A stretch of DNA of 64,000 bases, taken from positions 248,001-312,000 of the forward strand of contig CAVWDE010000002.1 of NCBI GenBank assembly GCA_963753685.1, in the 5' to 3' direction. The position numbers and the translations under genes were made by a program. Shown here piece by piece: positions 51,862 to 60,453 of this stretch (position 1 is its first letter; each line of letters begins with the position of its first letter). The notes under the pieces were generated by a model. It made no database searches, was not told the DNA's origin, and worked only from the letters and a program-made list of their open reading frames with translations. The stretch comes from DATAOG01 sp963753685. Its GTDB lineage: Bacteria > Pseudomonadota > Alphaproteobacteria > Geminicoccales > Geminicoccaceae.

Positions 51862-52707
51862 TCAGTGCGACATCAGCACCGGCACGGTCATGTCGGACAG
51901 GATCGTCCGCGTCACGCCGCCGAGCATCAGCTCGCGCAGGCGCGAATGGCCGTAGGCGCCCATGACCAGGAGGTCGGCGCTCTGGTTGGCGAGCTCCGAG
52001 AGAATCATGTTGGCGATGTCGATATCGCGCGCATCGACCCTTTGGACCTCGACCTTGATCTGGTGGCGGGCAAGGTGCAGGCCGATGTCGGCGCCCGGCT
52101 GCTCGCCGTGGCCGAACGGCTGGTTTAAGGGGTTGATCGTGACCACCTTCACGGTCTTGGCGCGCTCGAGCAGCGGCAGGGCGTCGTTGACCGCCCGCGC
52201 CGCCTCGCGCGAGGCGTCCCAGGCGACCATGACCCGCTCGCCGAGCGTCGCCGCCGGGCCGATGTAGGGGATCACCAGCACCGGCCGGCCGCAGCCGAGG
52301 ATCACCTCCTCGCGCAGATAGTGCGGCGCGGTCGCGCCCGGATCGTCCGGATCGAGCTGGCCGAGAATCGCCAGATCGACATAGCGGGCATGGGTCGCGA
52401 GCGCATCGGCCGCCTCGGTGTACAGCGCCCGGTCGATCCGGCCCTCGAAGGCGATCTGGTTGCGCCCCGCGACCTCGCCGAACCGCGCGAGCGCGGCCTC
52501 GCCGCGGGCGCGCAGCTCCTGCTGCAGGTCGGTCAAAAGCTCGGGCGGCAGATAGCCCCGCACGAAGCTCGCGGGCGAAGGCTCGGAGATGATGTAGACG
52601 CCGGTCAGATGCGCCTCATGCGCGGCCGCGAGTGCCACCGCGGCCTCGATCCGCTGCGCACATCCCTTGGTGTCGTCGACCTGGACCAGAAGGTTCCTCA
52701 AGGCCAT
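51862..52707 (-). CDS. Universal stress protein, two tandem UspA-like domains
   Basis: 281 residues, about twice a single Usp domain. The N-terminal domain begins LRNLLVQVDDTKGCAQRIEA, and the C-terminal domain has RVMVAWDASREAARAVNDAL and LLVMGAYGHSRLRELMLGGV ending TRTILSDMTVPVLMSH. The motif GxxGHSRLRELMLGGVT is the ATP-binding type of UspA proteins. Cytoplasmic stress role. Its start is separate from the nitrile-hydratase operon; the next gene (DUF2267) ends 60 bases upstream, so the two may be cotranscribed. Confidence 0.92.
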   Translation of the reverse strand: MALRNLLVQVDDTKGCAQRIEAAVALAAAHEAHLTGVYIISEPSPASFVRGYLPPELLTDLQQELRARGEAALARFGEVAGRNQIAFEGRIDRALYTEAADALATHARYVDLAILGQLDPDDPGATAPHYLREEVILGCGRPVLVIPYIGPAATLGERVMVAWDASREAARAVNDALPLLERAKTVKVVTINPLNQPFGHGEQPGADIGLHLARHQIKVEVQRVDARDIDIANMILSELANQSADLLVMGAYGHSRLRELMLGGVTRTILSDMTVPVLMSH

Positions 52708-52766
52708 CGCGCTCCACTCCTTGACATTGCCCTCTGCGCGCGCCTCCGGTTGCGTTCGCGCCGGTC

Positions 52767-53186
52767 TCAGTCCGGCCAGAACGCCCGGATCGGCCGCGGC
52801 AGGATGCTCTTCACGTCCTCGATCTCGCCCTTGCTGACGCGCTCGGCGAGCAGGCCGAAGACCGCGCGCACCGCGGGCTCCGGGTCGAAGTTCGGATCGC
52901 GCGCCTCGGCCCGGACGTGCGCGAGGAAGGCCTCGCCGGTCCGCTCCCGCAGCGGCTTGCCGGCGGGACGCCAGTCCTCGTAGTAGATGCCGCGCACCAG
53001 CATCGGCAGCTGGGCCCCGAGATGCGCCGCCTCGTCCACGGTCAGCCGGTCGCGGAGCGCGTGCAGGGTCGTGCGCAGCGCGAGATAGGCAAGGTGCCGG
53101 TCAACGGTCTCGAGCCGGCCCATCAGATCCTTGAGCCAAACATTGGTCACCTGCACCGAGCGCTCGAACGCCTCGATCCCGGTCAT
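52767..53186 (-). CDS. DUF2267 domain protein
   Basis: 139-residue protein of the DUF2267 family: IEAFERSVQVTNVWLKDLM, AYLALRTTLHALRDRLTVDE, AHLGAQLPMLVRGIYYEDWR and VFGLLAERVSKGEIEDVKSI, a two-repeat helical fold. Start ATG 53186 is chosen because the family similarity begins there; AGGAG lies about ten bases upstream and a longer frame reaches 53270. DUF2267 genes often sit with universal stress protein and low-oxygen-response genes, which matches the Usp neighbour. No enzymatic role known. Confidence 0.85.
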   Translation of the reverse strand: MTGIEAFERSVQVTNVWLKDLMGRLETVDRHLAYLALRTTLHALRDRLTVDEAAHLGAQLPMLVRGIYYEDWRPAGKPLRERTGEAFLAHVRAEARDPNFDPEPAVRAVFGLLAERVSKGEIEDVKSILPRPIRAFWPD

Positions 53187-53326
53187 CGCTCCACCGCTCC
53201 TGGGCGCCACGGTCGCCTGGTTCAGGGCACCCTGGACGGCCATCGCCCGCCCCGCCTTGATCTGGGTCAACGTGCCAGCGGAACAAGCGGGCCCGGCTCA
53301 TCCGGCCGGAGCAACCGGCGACGGCT

Positions 53327-54415
53327 TCAGCCCGCGCGCAACGCCTCGAGCCCCTGCCAGTCGAGCTCGACCCCGTGGCCGGGGCGCTCGGGCGCGATCG
53401 CGAGGCCGTCCTCGATCCGCAGCGGCTCGGCCATGAAGCGCTCGAGGCCGAAGCCGTGGACCTCGAGGTAGGACGCGTTCGGCACCGCGGCCAGCAGATG
53501 GACGTGGAGGTCGTGGACGCCGTGCGAGGTGACCGGCAGATTGGCGGCCTCGGCCAGACGCGCGACCTTGAGCCAGACCGAGATGCCGCCGCAGTTGGAA
53601 AGGTCGGGCTCGGGGAAGGCGACGCCGCCGGCCGCGATCATCGCTTGGAACTCGTAGAGCGTGTGCAGGTTCTCGCCGGTCGCGATCGGCAGGCCGCCCT
53701 CCCGGGCGATCCGGACGTGGCCCTGGACGTCGTCCGGGATGGTCGGCTCCTCGAGCCAGGTGACCTGATGCGGGGCGAGCGCGCGCGCCGCCCGGATCGC
53801 CACATCCGCACGCCAGCGCATGTTGGCATCGACCATCAGCGGCAGATCGGGGCCAAGCAGCTCGCGCATCGCCGCGACCCGCGCCACGTCCTCGGACAGC
53901 CGCGCGCGTCCGACCTTCATCTTGATCGCCCGAAAGCCCTTGGCGAGGTTGTCCTCGGTCTGGCGCAGCAGCTGCTCGAGCGGAAACTGCAGATCGATGC
54001 CACCGGCATAGGCGGACACCTTCGGGTCATGGCCGCCGAGCAGGCGCCAGAGCGGCAGGCCGCGCCGCTTCGCCATCAGGTCCCAGAGTGCTGTGTCGAT
54101 CGCCGAGAGCGCGTGCACCGCGAGCCCGCCCCGGCCGACGTAGTGCACCGCCCACCAGAGCTGCTGCCAGAGCGCCTCGATCCGGGTCTCGTCGGCGCCT
54201 TCGAGCAGCGGCCCGAGGTCGCGCGCGATCAGGTCGCCGATCGCGCCGCCGCCGGCGCCCACGGTATAGGTGTAGCCCAGCCCCTCGGCGCCGTCGGCAT
54301 CGCGGATGCGCACGGTGACCAGCTCGAACGCGCTCATCGTGCCGTGGGTCGAGTCCGAAAGCGCCACGGGCAAGGGCACCCGGTAGTGGTCCGCCCGAAC
54401 CGATGCGATCGCCAT
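53327..54415 (-). CDS. Enolase-superfamily dehydratase/racemase (mandelate racemase family)
   Basis: 362-residue TIM-barrel enzyme abstracting an alpha-proton of a carboxylate. The capping domain is VRADHYRVPLPVALSD onward. Catalytic KxK is in FRAIKMKVGRARL (near residue 162), metal ligands are in LMVDANMRW (Asp), TWLEEPTIPDD (Glu) and GLPIATGENL (Glu), and the partner base is the His in LPVTSHGVHDLHVHL. This matches the mandelate racemase subgroup acting on sugar acids or related hydroxy acids. ATG 54415 has GGGGAGG six bases upstream. Substrate unknown; an acid-sugar dehydratase is the best guess. Confidence 0.9.
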   Translation of the reverse strand: MAIASVRADHYRVPLPVALSDSTHGTMSAFELVTVRIRDADGAEGLGYTYTVGAGGGAIGDLIARDLGPLLEGADETRIEALWQQLWWAVHYVGRGGLAVHALSAIDTALWDLMAKRRGLPLWRLLGGHDPKVSAYAGGIDLQFPLEQLLRQTEDNLAKGFRAIKMKVGRARLSEDVARVAAMRELLGPDLPLMVDANMRWRADVAIRAARALAPHQVTWLEEPTIPDDVQGHVRIAREGGLPIATGENLHTLYEFQAMIAAGGVAFPEPDLSNCGGISVWLKVARLAEAANLPVTSHGVHDLHVHLLAAVPNASYLEVHGFGLERFMAEPLRIEDGLAIAPERPGHGVELDWQGLEALRAG

Positions 54416-54540
54416 GCGCTGCCTCCCCAAGCTGGCTTCAGCTATGGCACAAGACGTCGCTCCGTCCTACCCCGAGGCGGTCGGCCGACGCGCGTGGCGA
54501 AGCGCTTGACGCGCCCGCATGCGAAATGCATGTTTTGCAC

Positions 54541-54768
54541 ATGTCGAAGATGATCCAGATCCGCCACGTGCCCGACGCCGTGCATCGCCGGCTCAAGGAG
54601 CAGGCGGCGCGCGAGGGCATGAGTCTGTCCGGGTTTCTCCTGCGCGAGGTCGGCAAGATCGCCGGGCAGCCTTCGCTTGCGGAGATCATCGCCCGTGCCG
54701 AGCAGAGGAAAGCACTCAAGCCCGCCGAGGAGCCGACCAAGGTGATTCGAGAGTTGCGCGGCCGTTGA
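54541..54768 (+). CDS. Ribbon-helix-helix antitoxin of VapBC-type pair
   Basis: 75-residue FitA-like antitoxin: MIQIRHVPDAVHRRLKEQAA is the RHH DNA-binding part, with MSLSGFLLREVGKIAG as the second helix, and the C-terminal PSLAEIIARAEQRKAL would wrap the toxin. The stop codon overlaps the toxin start as TTGA. A frame continues upstream into other sequence, but the ATG at 54541 is where similarity begins. It likely represses its own promoter. Confidence 0.88.
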   Translation: MSKMIQIRHVPDAVHRRLKEQAAREGMSLSGFLLREVGKIAGQPSLAEIIARAEQRKALKPAEEPTKVIRELRGR

Positions 54769-55178
54769 ATCTGATCGTGGTCGACGCTGCCGTGGTCGTC
54801 GACTTCCTGGTCGACGTCTCGCCGCAAGCGCCGGCCGTGCGGGCGCGGCTCGCATGCGAGCCTGCTCAGTGGGCGGCACCGGAGCTCATGGATGCCGAAG
54901 TCGCCCATGTGCTGCGCCGCCAGGTTGTACGCGGCGAGGTTTCGTCAGCGACGGCCGGTCTGGCGCTCGCGGACTTGATCTCGCTGCCGGTGCGGCGCTA
55001 CCCGCACCTGCCCATCCTTGCCCGGGCTTTTGAGCTGCGCCACAACGCGACCCTCTATGACGCTCTGTATCTGGCCCTGGCCGAGGCGCTCGACGCGCCT
55101 CTCCTCACGCGCGACGCGGCGCTGGTTGGCGTCCCGGGGGTTGGCGCGGCGGTCGAGCTGATCGCACCCGTGCCTTAG
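54765..55178 (+). CDS. PIN-domain toxin of VapBC-type pair
   Basis: PIN-domain ribonuclease toxin of about 137 residues. The acidic residues of the active site are visible: Asp in IVVDAAVVVDFLVD, Glu in PELMDAEVAHVLRR, Asp in ATLYDALYLALAEALDA, and the last in LLTRDAAL. A TTG at 54765 overlapping the antitoxin stop is the likely start; a GTG at 54777 is a fallback. The overlap fits the usual coupled antitoxin-first order. Codon use looks like the neighbours. Confidence 0.9.
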   Translation: MNLIVVDAAVVVDFLVDVSPQAPAVRARLACEPAQWAAPELMDAEVAHVLRRQVVRGEVSSATAGLALADLISLPVRRYPHLPILARAFELRHNATLYDALYLALAEALDAPLLTRDAALVGVPGVGAAVELIAPVP

Positions 55179-55315
55179 ATGGCCGGCGCAGCCCCGGGCT
55201 TGAAATCGGCAACCCCGGTTGGCTCAAGCACCAATCGCAGACGAGAGCGTCGCCGAAGCCAAGCGCCCGGCACGACGATACACCCGACGGGGTGCCCGCT
55301 GCTGGGCCCGGCGCA

Positions 55316-55347
55316 ACAAAAAACCGCCGCTCCGGGGAGCGGCGGTT
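55316..55347 (-). terminator. Rho-independent terminator of small secreted protein gene
   Basis: On the minus strand, arms AACCGCCGCTCC and GGAGCGGCGGTT (12 bases each) surround a two-base loop and are followed by six T. This is a textbook intrinsic terminator 25 bases after the stop of the gene at 55372. It also faces the end of the rightward toxin gene, where it lacks a U-tract. Confidence 0.9.
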
Positions 55348-55371
55348 GGCCGTCCGGGACGATCGTCCCGC

Positions 55372-55545
55372 TCAGCCGTCCTTCCTGCCGCTCGGCAGGA
55401 CGATCGGCTTGCTCGACTTGCCGTCGGTCGATGCGAGGGTCTGCTGGTTGCTGTTTTTGACCTGCTGGTCGGGGCAGGCGAACGCGGTGCCACTGCTGGC
55501 CGCCAGGGTCAACAGCGCCGCGAGCGCCAGAACGGTACGGATCAT
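55372..55545 (-). CDS. Small secreted protein of 57 residues, function unknown
   Basis: MIRTVLALAALLTLAASSGT is a clear signal peptide, with cleavage expected after TAFA (near residue 22), leaving a ~35-residue hydrophilic peptide that begins CPDQQVKNSNQQTLASTDGK. The Cys right after the cleavage site does not fit a lipobox well (TAFAC, no Leu three before Cys), so lipoprotein is uncertain. GGGGAG seven bases upstream supports the ATG at 55545, and an intrinsic terminator follows, so the gene looks like a real monocistronic unit. No family recognised. Confidence 0.75.
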   Translation of the reverse strand: MIRTVLALAALLTLAASSGTAFACPDQQVKNSNQQTLASTDGKSSKPIVLPSGRKDG

Positions 55546-55624
55546 GACGTCACTCCCCGCTGGAGAGGTACCAAGCTTAACCGCCGCCAGCGCCCGCTGG
55601 CAAACCCTTTCTGCCCGGTCGCGA

Positions 55625-56668
55625 TCACAGCAGGTTGAACAGCGCGCCAAGGAAATACACGTAGAACAGGATCGCGAGCCAGCCCTCCCACTTGGTCATC
55701 TCCTTCTCCATGATCATGAAGAAGGCGAGCAGGGTCGCGATCACCATCATCGGCAGCGCGAAATCGAGGATCGTCGGCGGCACCGCCAGCGGGCCGACCA
55801 GGGCGCTCACGCCGATGATCCCGAAGGCGTTGAAGATGTTCGAGCCGAGCACGTTGCCGACCGCGAGCTCCGGCTGGCCGCGGCGCGCCGCCACAATCGT
55901 GACTGCGACCTCGGGCAGCGAGGTGCCGAGCGCCACCGCGCTGGCCGCGATCACGTCGCGGCCGATGCCGAGCAGGGTCGAAATCTCGATCACGGCCGCG
56001 ACCGTGTAATCCGCGCCGAAATAGATCAGCACGCCCGAGCCGAGCAGGATCAGGCTCGAGCGCAGCCAGCGCGGCTCGCGCGTGAGCACCCGCTCCAGCG
56101 CCTCGAGCTCGGCGTCGATCGGGGCCTTGCTCGCCACCGCGTACCAGACATAGAGCCCCATGCCGACCAGACAGAGCGCCCCCTCGGGCCGCGACACCTG
56201 GCCGTTCCAGAGCACGAGCGCAAGGAAGAAGGCCGAGCCGGCAAGGAACGGCAGGTCGACGCTGACCAGCTCGTAGCGCACCCGGAGGTGGCCGCCGAGG
56301 ATCGCCGCGAGGCCGAGGATCAGGAGCAGGTTGGCGACGTTGGAGCCGACCACGTTGCCGGCGACGATCTCCGAGGCGCCGTGCAGCACCGCGAGCACCG
56401 ACGACACCAGCTCAGGCAGGGAGGTGCCGAAGGCGACGATCGTGACCCCGACCAGGAAGCTCGGCAGGCCGAGGGCGAGGCCGATCCGCTCGGCCGCGGC
56501 GGTGAACCAGCTCGAAGCCTTGAGCAGGACCGCAAGGCTCACCAGCAGCACCAACGACCAGGTCAGGAGCGGCGGCAGGGGCAGGCTGCTGATCGCGACC
56601 TCCGCTGGCTGAGCGCGGTCGCCGCCGGTCGGGCCAGGGGACACCCGGGACTGCGCGGGCGGCGGCAA
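55625..56668 (-). CDS. Calcium/sodium antiporter (CaCA family)
   Basis: Inner-membrane Na+/Ca2+ exchanger of 347 residues with about ten helices in two inverted repeats. Both alpha-repeats are visible: GVTIVAFGTSLPELVSSVLA with GNVVGSNVANLLLILGLAAI, and AASAVALGTSLPEVAVTIVA with GNVLGSNIFNAFGIIGVSAL. The GTSLPE motifs carry the ion-binding Glu. The start is uncertain because the first ~25 residues (to 56668) are Pro/Ser-rich; transport similarity begins near residue 33. It stands alone, with the small secreted protein gene downstream on the same strand. Confidence 0.93.
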   Translation of the reverse strand: MPPPAQSRVSPGPTGGDRAQPAEVAISSLPLPPLLTWSLVLLVSLAVLLKASSWFTAAAERIGLALGLPSFLVGVTIVAFGTSLPELVSSVLAVLHGASEIVAGNVVGSNVANLLLILGLAAILGGHLRVRYELVSVDLPFLAGSAFFLALVLWNGQVSRPEGALCLVGMGLYVWYAVASKAPIDAELEALERVLTREPRWLRSSLILLGSGVLIYFGADYTVAAVIEISTLLGIGRDVIAASAVALGTSLPEVAVTIVAARRGQPELAVGNVLGSNIFNAFGIIGVSALVGPLAVPPTILDFALPMMVIATLLAFFMIMEKEMTKWEGWLAILFYVYFLGALFNLL

Positions 56669-56835
56669 CGCCGACGCTTACGGTCGCCGGCGCGCGCGAC
56701 CCGCGATCGCGGCGATGCTGCCGGCACGGAGTTCCAGGGTCGCATGAACCAGCCACGCCAGGGCTTAGCGCGCCTGGGTTGATAGATGGTTGACGCCCGC
56801 GATCGCGCCCGGGTCGGTCCCTCGCCCATGGCGGT

Positions 56836-57186
56836 TCAGGCCGGCCGGGTCTCGGCCTCGATCCAGCGCAGGTAGTCGGGATTGCCGCCGATGATCGGCA
56901 GCGCCACGACGCCGGGGCACTCGTAGCCATGCAGCTGTCTGACCCGGGCGGTCAGGGCCGGCACCAGCACGGCCCTGGTCTTGAGGATCACAAGCGCCTC
57001 GCTCGCCTGCTCGAGCGCGCCCTGCCACCAGTAGAGCGAGCTCAGGCCGTCGACGATATTGGCAGACGCCGCCAGGCGCTCCTCGACCAGCGCACGCCCG
57101 AGGCGCACGGCCTCCTCGCGCGAGCCCGCGGTGATGTAGCAAAGGCAGGCGGCGCCCGCTTGCCGAGGCTCCGGCGTTTCAACCAA
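56836..57186 (-). CDS. cutA: CutA1 divalent-cation tolerance protein
   Basis: 116-residue CutA1 family protein, a trimer linked to copper and other divalent cation tolerance. Family pattern: CYITAGSREEAVRLGRALVE, ERLAASANIVDGLSSLYWWQ with ILKTRAVLVPALTARVRQLH, then GYECPGVVALPIIGGNPDYL. The likely start is TTG 57186 with no strong Shine-Dalgarno, so the exact N-terminus is open. It lies 33 bases downstream of tRNA-Pro on the same strand. Confidence 0.9.
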   Translation of the reverse strand: MVETPEPRQAGAACLCYITAGSREEAVRLGRALVEERLAASANIVDGLSSLYWWQGALEQASEALVILKTRAVLVPALTARVRQLHGYECPGVVALPIIGGNPDYLRWIEAETRPA

Positions 57187-57219
57187 GAGCTCAACAACTA
57201 TCTTTAAAAGTTTGAAAGA

Positions 57220-57296
57220 TGGTCGGAGCGCCGAGATTCGAACTCGGGACCCCCAGTCCCCCAGACTGATGCGCTACCAGGCTGCGCTACGCTCCG
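57220..57296 (-). tRNA. tRNA-Pro (anticodon GGG)
   Basis: 77-base cloverleaf read on the minus strand. The acceptor stem is CGGAGCG paired with CGCTCCG, then discriminator A and an encoded CCA at 57220-57222. The D arm is GCGCAGCCTGGTAGCGC. The anticodon stem-loop is TCAGT-CTGGGGG-ACTGG with anticodon GGG for proline CCC, and the T arm contains GTTCGAATC. All stems pair with only a G-T wobble. Confidence 0.96.
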
Positions 57297-57457
57297 ACCG
57301 GTTGCGACCCGAGGCCCACGCGAGGCAGGGCTCCAGCCCCTTATAGCGACCTCGCGCCGGCGCGACAACGCCATCCACCTGCACGGCTGCGTTCGGGGCC
57401 GCGCCCATGAGCACAGGCGGTGGCCGCGTCGCCGACCTCCTTGGCAACATCATCTAG

Positions 57458-57968
57458 CTAATCGGCGGCGTCGTTCAACTCCGCGCGCAGGGCGACCAGC
57501 TCCTCGCGCAGCTGGCGCAGCCGGCTTCGGACGTCCGGCGCCAGGGCCACCGGCGGCACGCGGCGCCGGCTCGGCCGCGACCGGCGCGGCTACGGCCGGC
57601 TCGGGCCGGCGGACGATCACGTCGTCCACGCCGCCATCGTCGTCGGCGCTGTCGTCGCCGGGCGCCCGCTTTTGCCCCCGCAGCAGCTTCTGGGCGCCCT
57701 TGATGGTATAGCCCTCCTCGTACAGGAGGGAGCGGATCTGGCGCAGCAGATCGACGTCCTCGGGCCGGTAGTAGCGCCGCCCGCCGCCGCGCTTGAGCGG
57801 CCGCACCTGGGGAAACTTGCTCTCCCAGAAACGCAGCACGTGCTGGGCCACGTCCAGTTCGCCCGCGACCTCGCTGATGGTTCGGAACGCCGCCGCCGAC
57901 TTCGGCGGCCTCGCGCCGGCGCGCTGCCGGGTGGTGCCGTTGGTAGCGCCTTCCGCCGAGCCGACCAT
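57458..57968 (-). pseudogene. MerR-family regulator, C-terminus frameshifted
   Basis: MerR-type DNA-binding protein: AAAFRTISEVAGELDVAQHV, LRFWESKFPQVRPLKRGGGR with RYYRPEDVDLLRQIRSLLYE and EGYTIKGAQKLLRG. This is the MerR subgroup commonly encoded directly after ihfA in Alphaproteobacteria. As read, the frame runs on to 57450 with an Arg/Ala-rich tail. In the neighbouring frame the same bases give PPVALAPDVRSRLRQLREEL then VALRAEL and a stop at 57458, a normal coiled-coil end. One extra base near 57560-57570 explains the difference. The start ATG 57968 overlaps the ihfA stop by one base, so they are coupled. The HTH is intact and may still function. Confidence 0.8.
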
Positions 57969-58291
57969 CAATCATCCTCCGCGTCGGGCGTGGTTTCGCC
58001 GTCGCCGTTGATCCGATCCTTGAGCAGCTGCGAGGGACGGAACACCAGGACCCTGCGCGGCATGATCGGCACCTCCTCCCCGGTTTTCGGGTTGCGGCCG
58101 ATCCGCCGCCCCTTGCGGCGCACCGAGAAGGTGCCGAAGGACGAGATCTTGACGACGCCGTCTGCGACCAGGGAATCGCCGATTTCGGTCAGAATCAGGT
58201 CGACCAACTCGGCGGACTCGCTGCGCGACAGCCCGACCTCCTGATAAACCGCTTCGGCAAGATGTGCCCTGGTCAGGGTCCTGCCCTTCAT
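57968..58291 (-). CDS. ihfA: Integration host factor subunit alpha
   Basis: 107-residue HU/IHF-type DNA-bending protein: LTRAHLAEAVYQEVGLSRSE, IGDSLVADGVVKISSFGTFS and the DNA-binding arm RRKGRRIGRNPKTGEEVPIM followed by RRVLVFRPSQLLKDRIN. IHF-alpha features (GRNPKTGEEVPI, RVLVFRPS) distinguish it from HU. It heads the ihfA-merR pair and lies downstream of fabH on the same strand, the usual alphaproteobacterial order. ATG 58291 is chosen where the family begins. Confidence 0.95.
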   Translation of the reverse strand: MKGRTLTRAHLAEAVYQEVGLSRSESAELVDLILTEIGDSLVADGVVKISSFGTFSVRRKGRRIGRNPKTGEEVPIMPRRVLVFRPSQLLKDRINGDGETTPDAEDD

Positions 58292-58409
58292 GTCTCCGGA
58301 ACCTCGATTAGGCCTGCAATCAAAAAACCTAGCGGTTTCAGCAGGTTCCGTCAACAGGCGAAGATCGAGCCTCGACCCGGCAAAACAGCCCCCGAGTTGG
58401 GCCTCGCGG

Positions 58410-59381
58410 CTACCAGCGAACCAGCGCCGCACCCCAGGTAAATCCACCCCCCATGGCGTTCATGACGAGCAGCTGTTCGCTTTGCAAACGGCCGGCCGCG
58501 GCCGCCTCGGCCAGCGCCAAAGGGATCGACGCGGCGGAGGTGTTGGCGTGCCGGTCGACCGTCACCAGCACCCGCTGCTCGTCGATGCCAAGCCGCTTGG
58601 CGACCGCGTCCAGAATCCGCCGGTTGGCCTGATGGGGCACCAGCCAGTCGACGTCCTCGACCGTCAGGTCGGCCGCCTCGAGCACCCTTTGGCTGGCCGT
58701 GGTCAGGGTCTGCACGGCGTGCCGGAAGACCTCGCGGCCGTGCATGCGCAGATGGCCGGTGGTGCCGGTCGAGGACGGGCCGCCGTCGACGTAGAGGTCG
58801 TCGTAATGGCGGCCGTCGCCGCCCAGATGGGTCGCCAGCAGGCCGCGATCGAAGGTCGTGCCGGTGCCGGTCTCGGCGCGCAGGACGACCGCGCCCGCAC
58901 CATCGCCGAACAGGACGCAGGTGGTGCGGTCCTGCCAGTCGAGCAGGCGCGAGAAGGTCTCGGCGCCGATCACCAGCGCGATCTTGGCCTGGCCGGTCAC
59001 CAGGAACTTGTCGGCGACCGCGAGCGCGAAGATGAAGCCGCTGCAGACCGCCTGCAGATCGAAGCCGACCGCGCGCAGCGCGCCGAGCTTGCGCTGCACC
59101 GCCATGGCGCAGGCGGGGAAGGTGTGATCCGGGGTCGAGGTCGCGACCACGATCAGATCGACCCGCTCGGGCCCGATGCCGGCGTCCGCGAGCGCGGCTG
59201 CGGCCGCCGCCCGGGCCAGATCCGAGGTCAGCTCACCCTCGGCCGCGATGTGCCGCTGGCGGATCCCGGTGCGCTCGACGATCCAGGCGTCGTTGGTGTC
59301 GACCGTGCGCGCGAGCTCGTCGTTGCTGACCACCCTCGCCGGCAGATAGGCGCCGCTGCCGATCACCCGCGCGCGGATCAT
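58410..59381 (-). CDS. fabH: Beta-ketoacyl-ACP synthase III
   Basis: 323-residue FabH condensing acetyl-CoA with malonyl-ACP to start fatty acid synthesis. The catalytic triad is visible: Cys113 in LQAVCSGFIFAL, His in WLVPHQANRRI and Asn in DRHANTSAASIPL. The N-terminal VIGSGAYLPARVVSNDELA and TNDAWIVERTGIRQRH are typical. Its start is 16 bases after plsX ends, so plsX-fabH is an operon. Confidence 0.97.
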   Translation of the reverse strand: MIRARVIGSGAYLPARVVSNDELARTVDTNDAWIVERTGIRQRHIAAEGELTSDLARAAAAAALADAGIGPERVDLIVVATSTPDHTFPACAMAVQRKLGALRAVGFDLQAVCSGFIFALAVADKFLVTGQAKIALVIGAETFSRLLDWQDRTTCVLFGDGAGAVVLRAETGTGTTFDRGLLATHLGGDGRHYDDLYVDGGPSSTGTTGHLRMHGREVFRHAVQTLTTASQRVLEAADLTVEDVDWLVPHQANRRILDAVAKRLGIDEQRVLVTVDRHANTSAASIPLALAEAAAAGRLQSEQLLVMNAMGGGFTWGAALVRW

Positions 59382-59396
59382 CCCTGGCCGCGCGCG

Positions 59397-60440
59397 TCAG
59401 GAGGCCCGCGCCGGCCGGGCGCGCAGTGCCTCTTGCTCGAGCTGGCGCAGTTCGGCCGTGATGCGCTCGTTGGTGCCCTGCTGCACGAGGTCGACCGCGA
59501 CCCCGATCGCATTGGCAAAGCCGAGCGCGTCGGTGCCGCCATGGCTCTTCACGACGATCCCGTTCAGGCCCAGGAACATGGCGCCGTTGTAGCGGCGCGG
59601 GTCGAGCCGCTGGCGCGCCAGCTGCAGCGCCGGCCGCGCCAGCAGGTAGCCGAGCTTGGCCATCAGCGAGCTCTTGAACGCCTCGCGCAGGCATTGGCTG
59701 TAAAGGGCGACGGTGCCCTCGGCGACCTTGAGCGCGACGTTGCCGGTGAAGCCGTCGGTGACCACGACGTCGACCTTGCCGCTGGTGAGATCGCTGCCTT
59801 CGACGAAGCCGCGGAACTCGATCGGCAGCTCGCTCGCGCGCAGCAGGGCTGACGCCTCGCGCAGCGTGTCGTGGCCCTTGACGTCCTCGGTGCCGATGTT
59901 GAGCAGGCCCACGGTCGGCTTGGCGAAGCCGAGCACGGCGCGCGCGAACACCTCGCCCATGACCGCGAACTGGACCAGATTGGCGGCATCGCACTCGGTA
60001 TTGGCGCCGAGATCCAGCACCACCGCCTCGCTGCGCCGGGTCGGCATCAGGGTCGCGATCGCCGGCCGCTCGATGCCGGGCAGGGTCTTGAGCGCGAACT
60101 TGGCAAGCGCCATCAGGGCGCCGGTGTTGCCGGCCGAGACCGCGGCGCTGGCGTGGCCGTCCTTGACCGCGTCGATCGCCAGCCGCATGCTCGTGCTGCG
60201 CCCCTGCCGCAGCACCTGCGAGGGCTTGGCGTCGGCGCCGACCTGGTCGGGCGTGTGCTCGACCGTGGACCGCGCGGCCAGCGCCCGCCGCCCGTCCAGC
60301 CAGCGGTCGAGCACGCTGCGGTCGCCATAGAGCAGAAAGCGCAGGCCGGGAAACCGCTCCCGAGCCATGTCAGCACCCGCGATCACCACCTGCGGCGCAT
60401 GATCGCCGCCCATGGCGTCGAGGGCGATGGTCAGCGACAC
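59397..60440 (-). CDS. plsX: Acyl-ACP:phosphate acyltransferase PlsX
   Basis: 347-residue PlsX, producing acyl-phosphate for phospholipid synthesis. The start reads LTIALDAMGGDHAPQVVIAG with a GTG at 60440. Other landmarks: AAVSAGNTGALMALAKFAL, VVLDLGANTECDAANLVQFA, VGLLNIGTEDVKGHD, VVVTDGFTGNVALKVAEGT and MFLGLNGIVVKSHGGTDALG. It lies directly after rpmF, as in most bacteria. The Shine-Dalgarno is weak, so it may rely on coupling. Confidence 0.97.
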   Translation of the reverse strand: MSLTIALDAMGGDHAPQVVIAGADMARERFPGLRFLLYGDRSVLDRWLDGRRALAARSTVEHTPDQVGADAKPSQVLRQGRSTSMRLAIDAVKDGHASAAVSAGNTGALMALAKFALKTLPGIERPAIATLMPTRRSEAVVLDLGANTECDAANLVQFAVMGEVFARAVLGFAKPTVGLLNIGTEDVKGHDTLREASALLRASELPIEFRGFVEGSDLTSGKVDVVVTDGFTGNVALKVAEGTVALYSQCLREAFKSSLMAKLGYLLARPALQLARQRLDPRRYNGAMFLGLNGIVVKSHGGTDALGFANAIGVAVDLVQQGTNERITAELRQLEQEALRARPARAS

Positions 60441-60453
60441 GGCTGCTGACCGC

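Noticed and set aside
53375..54553. Long plus-strand frame opposite the enolase-superfamily gene
   Set aside because: No motif support; the minus strand shows all catalytic residues of the family.
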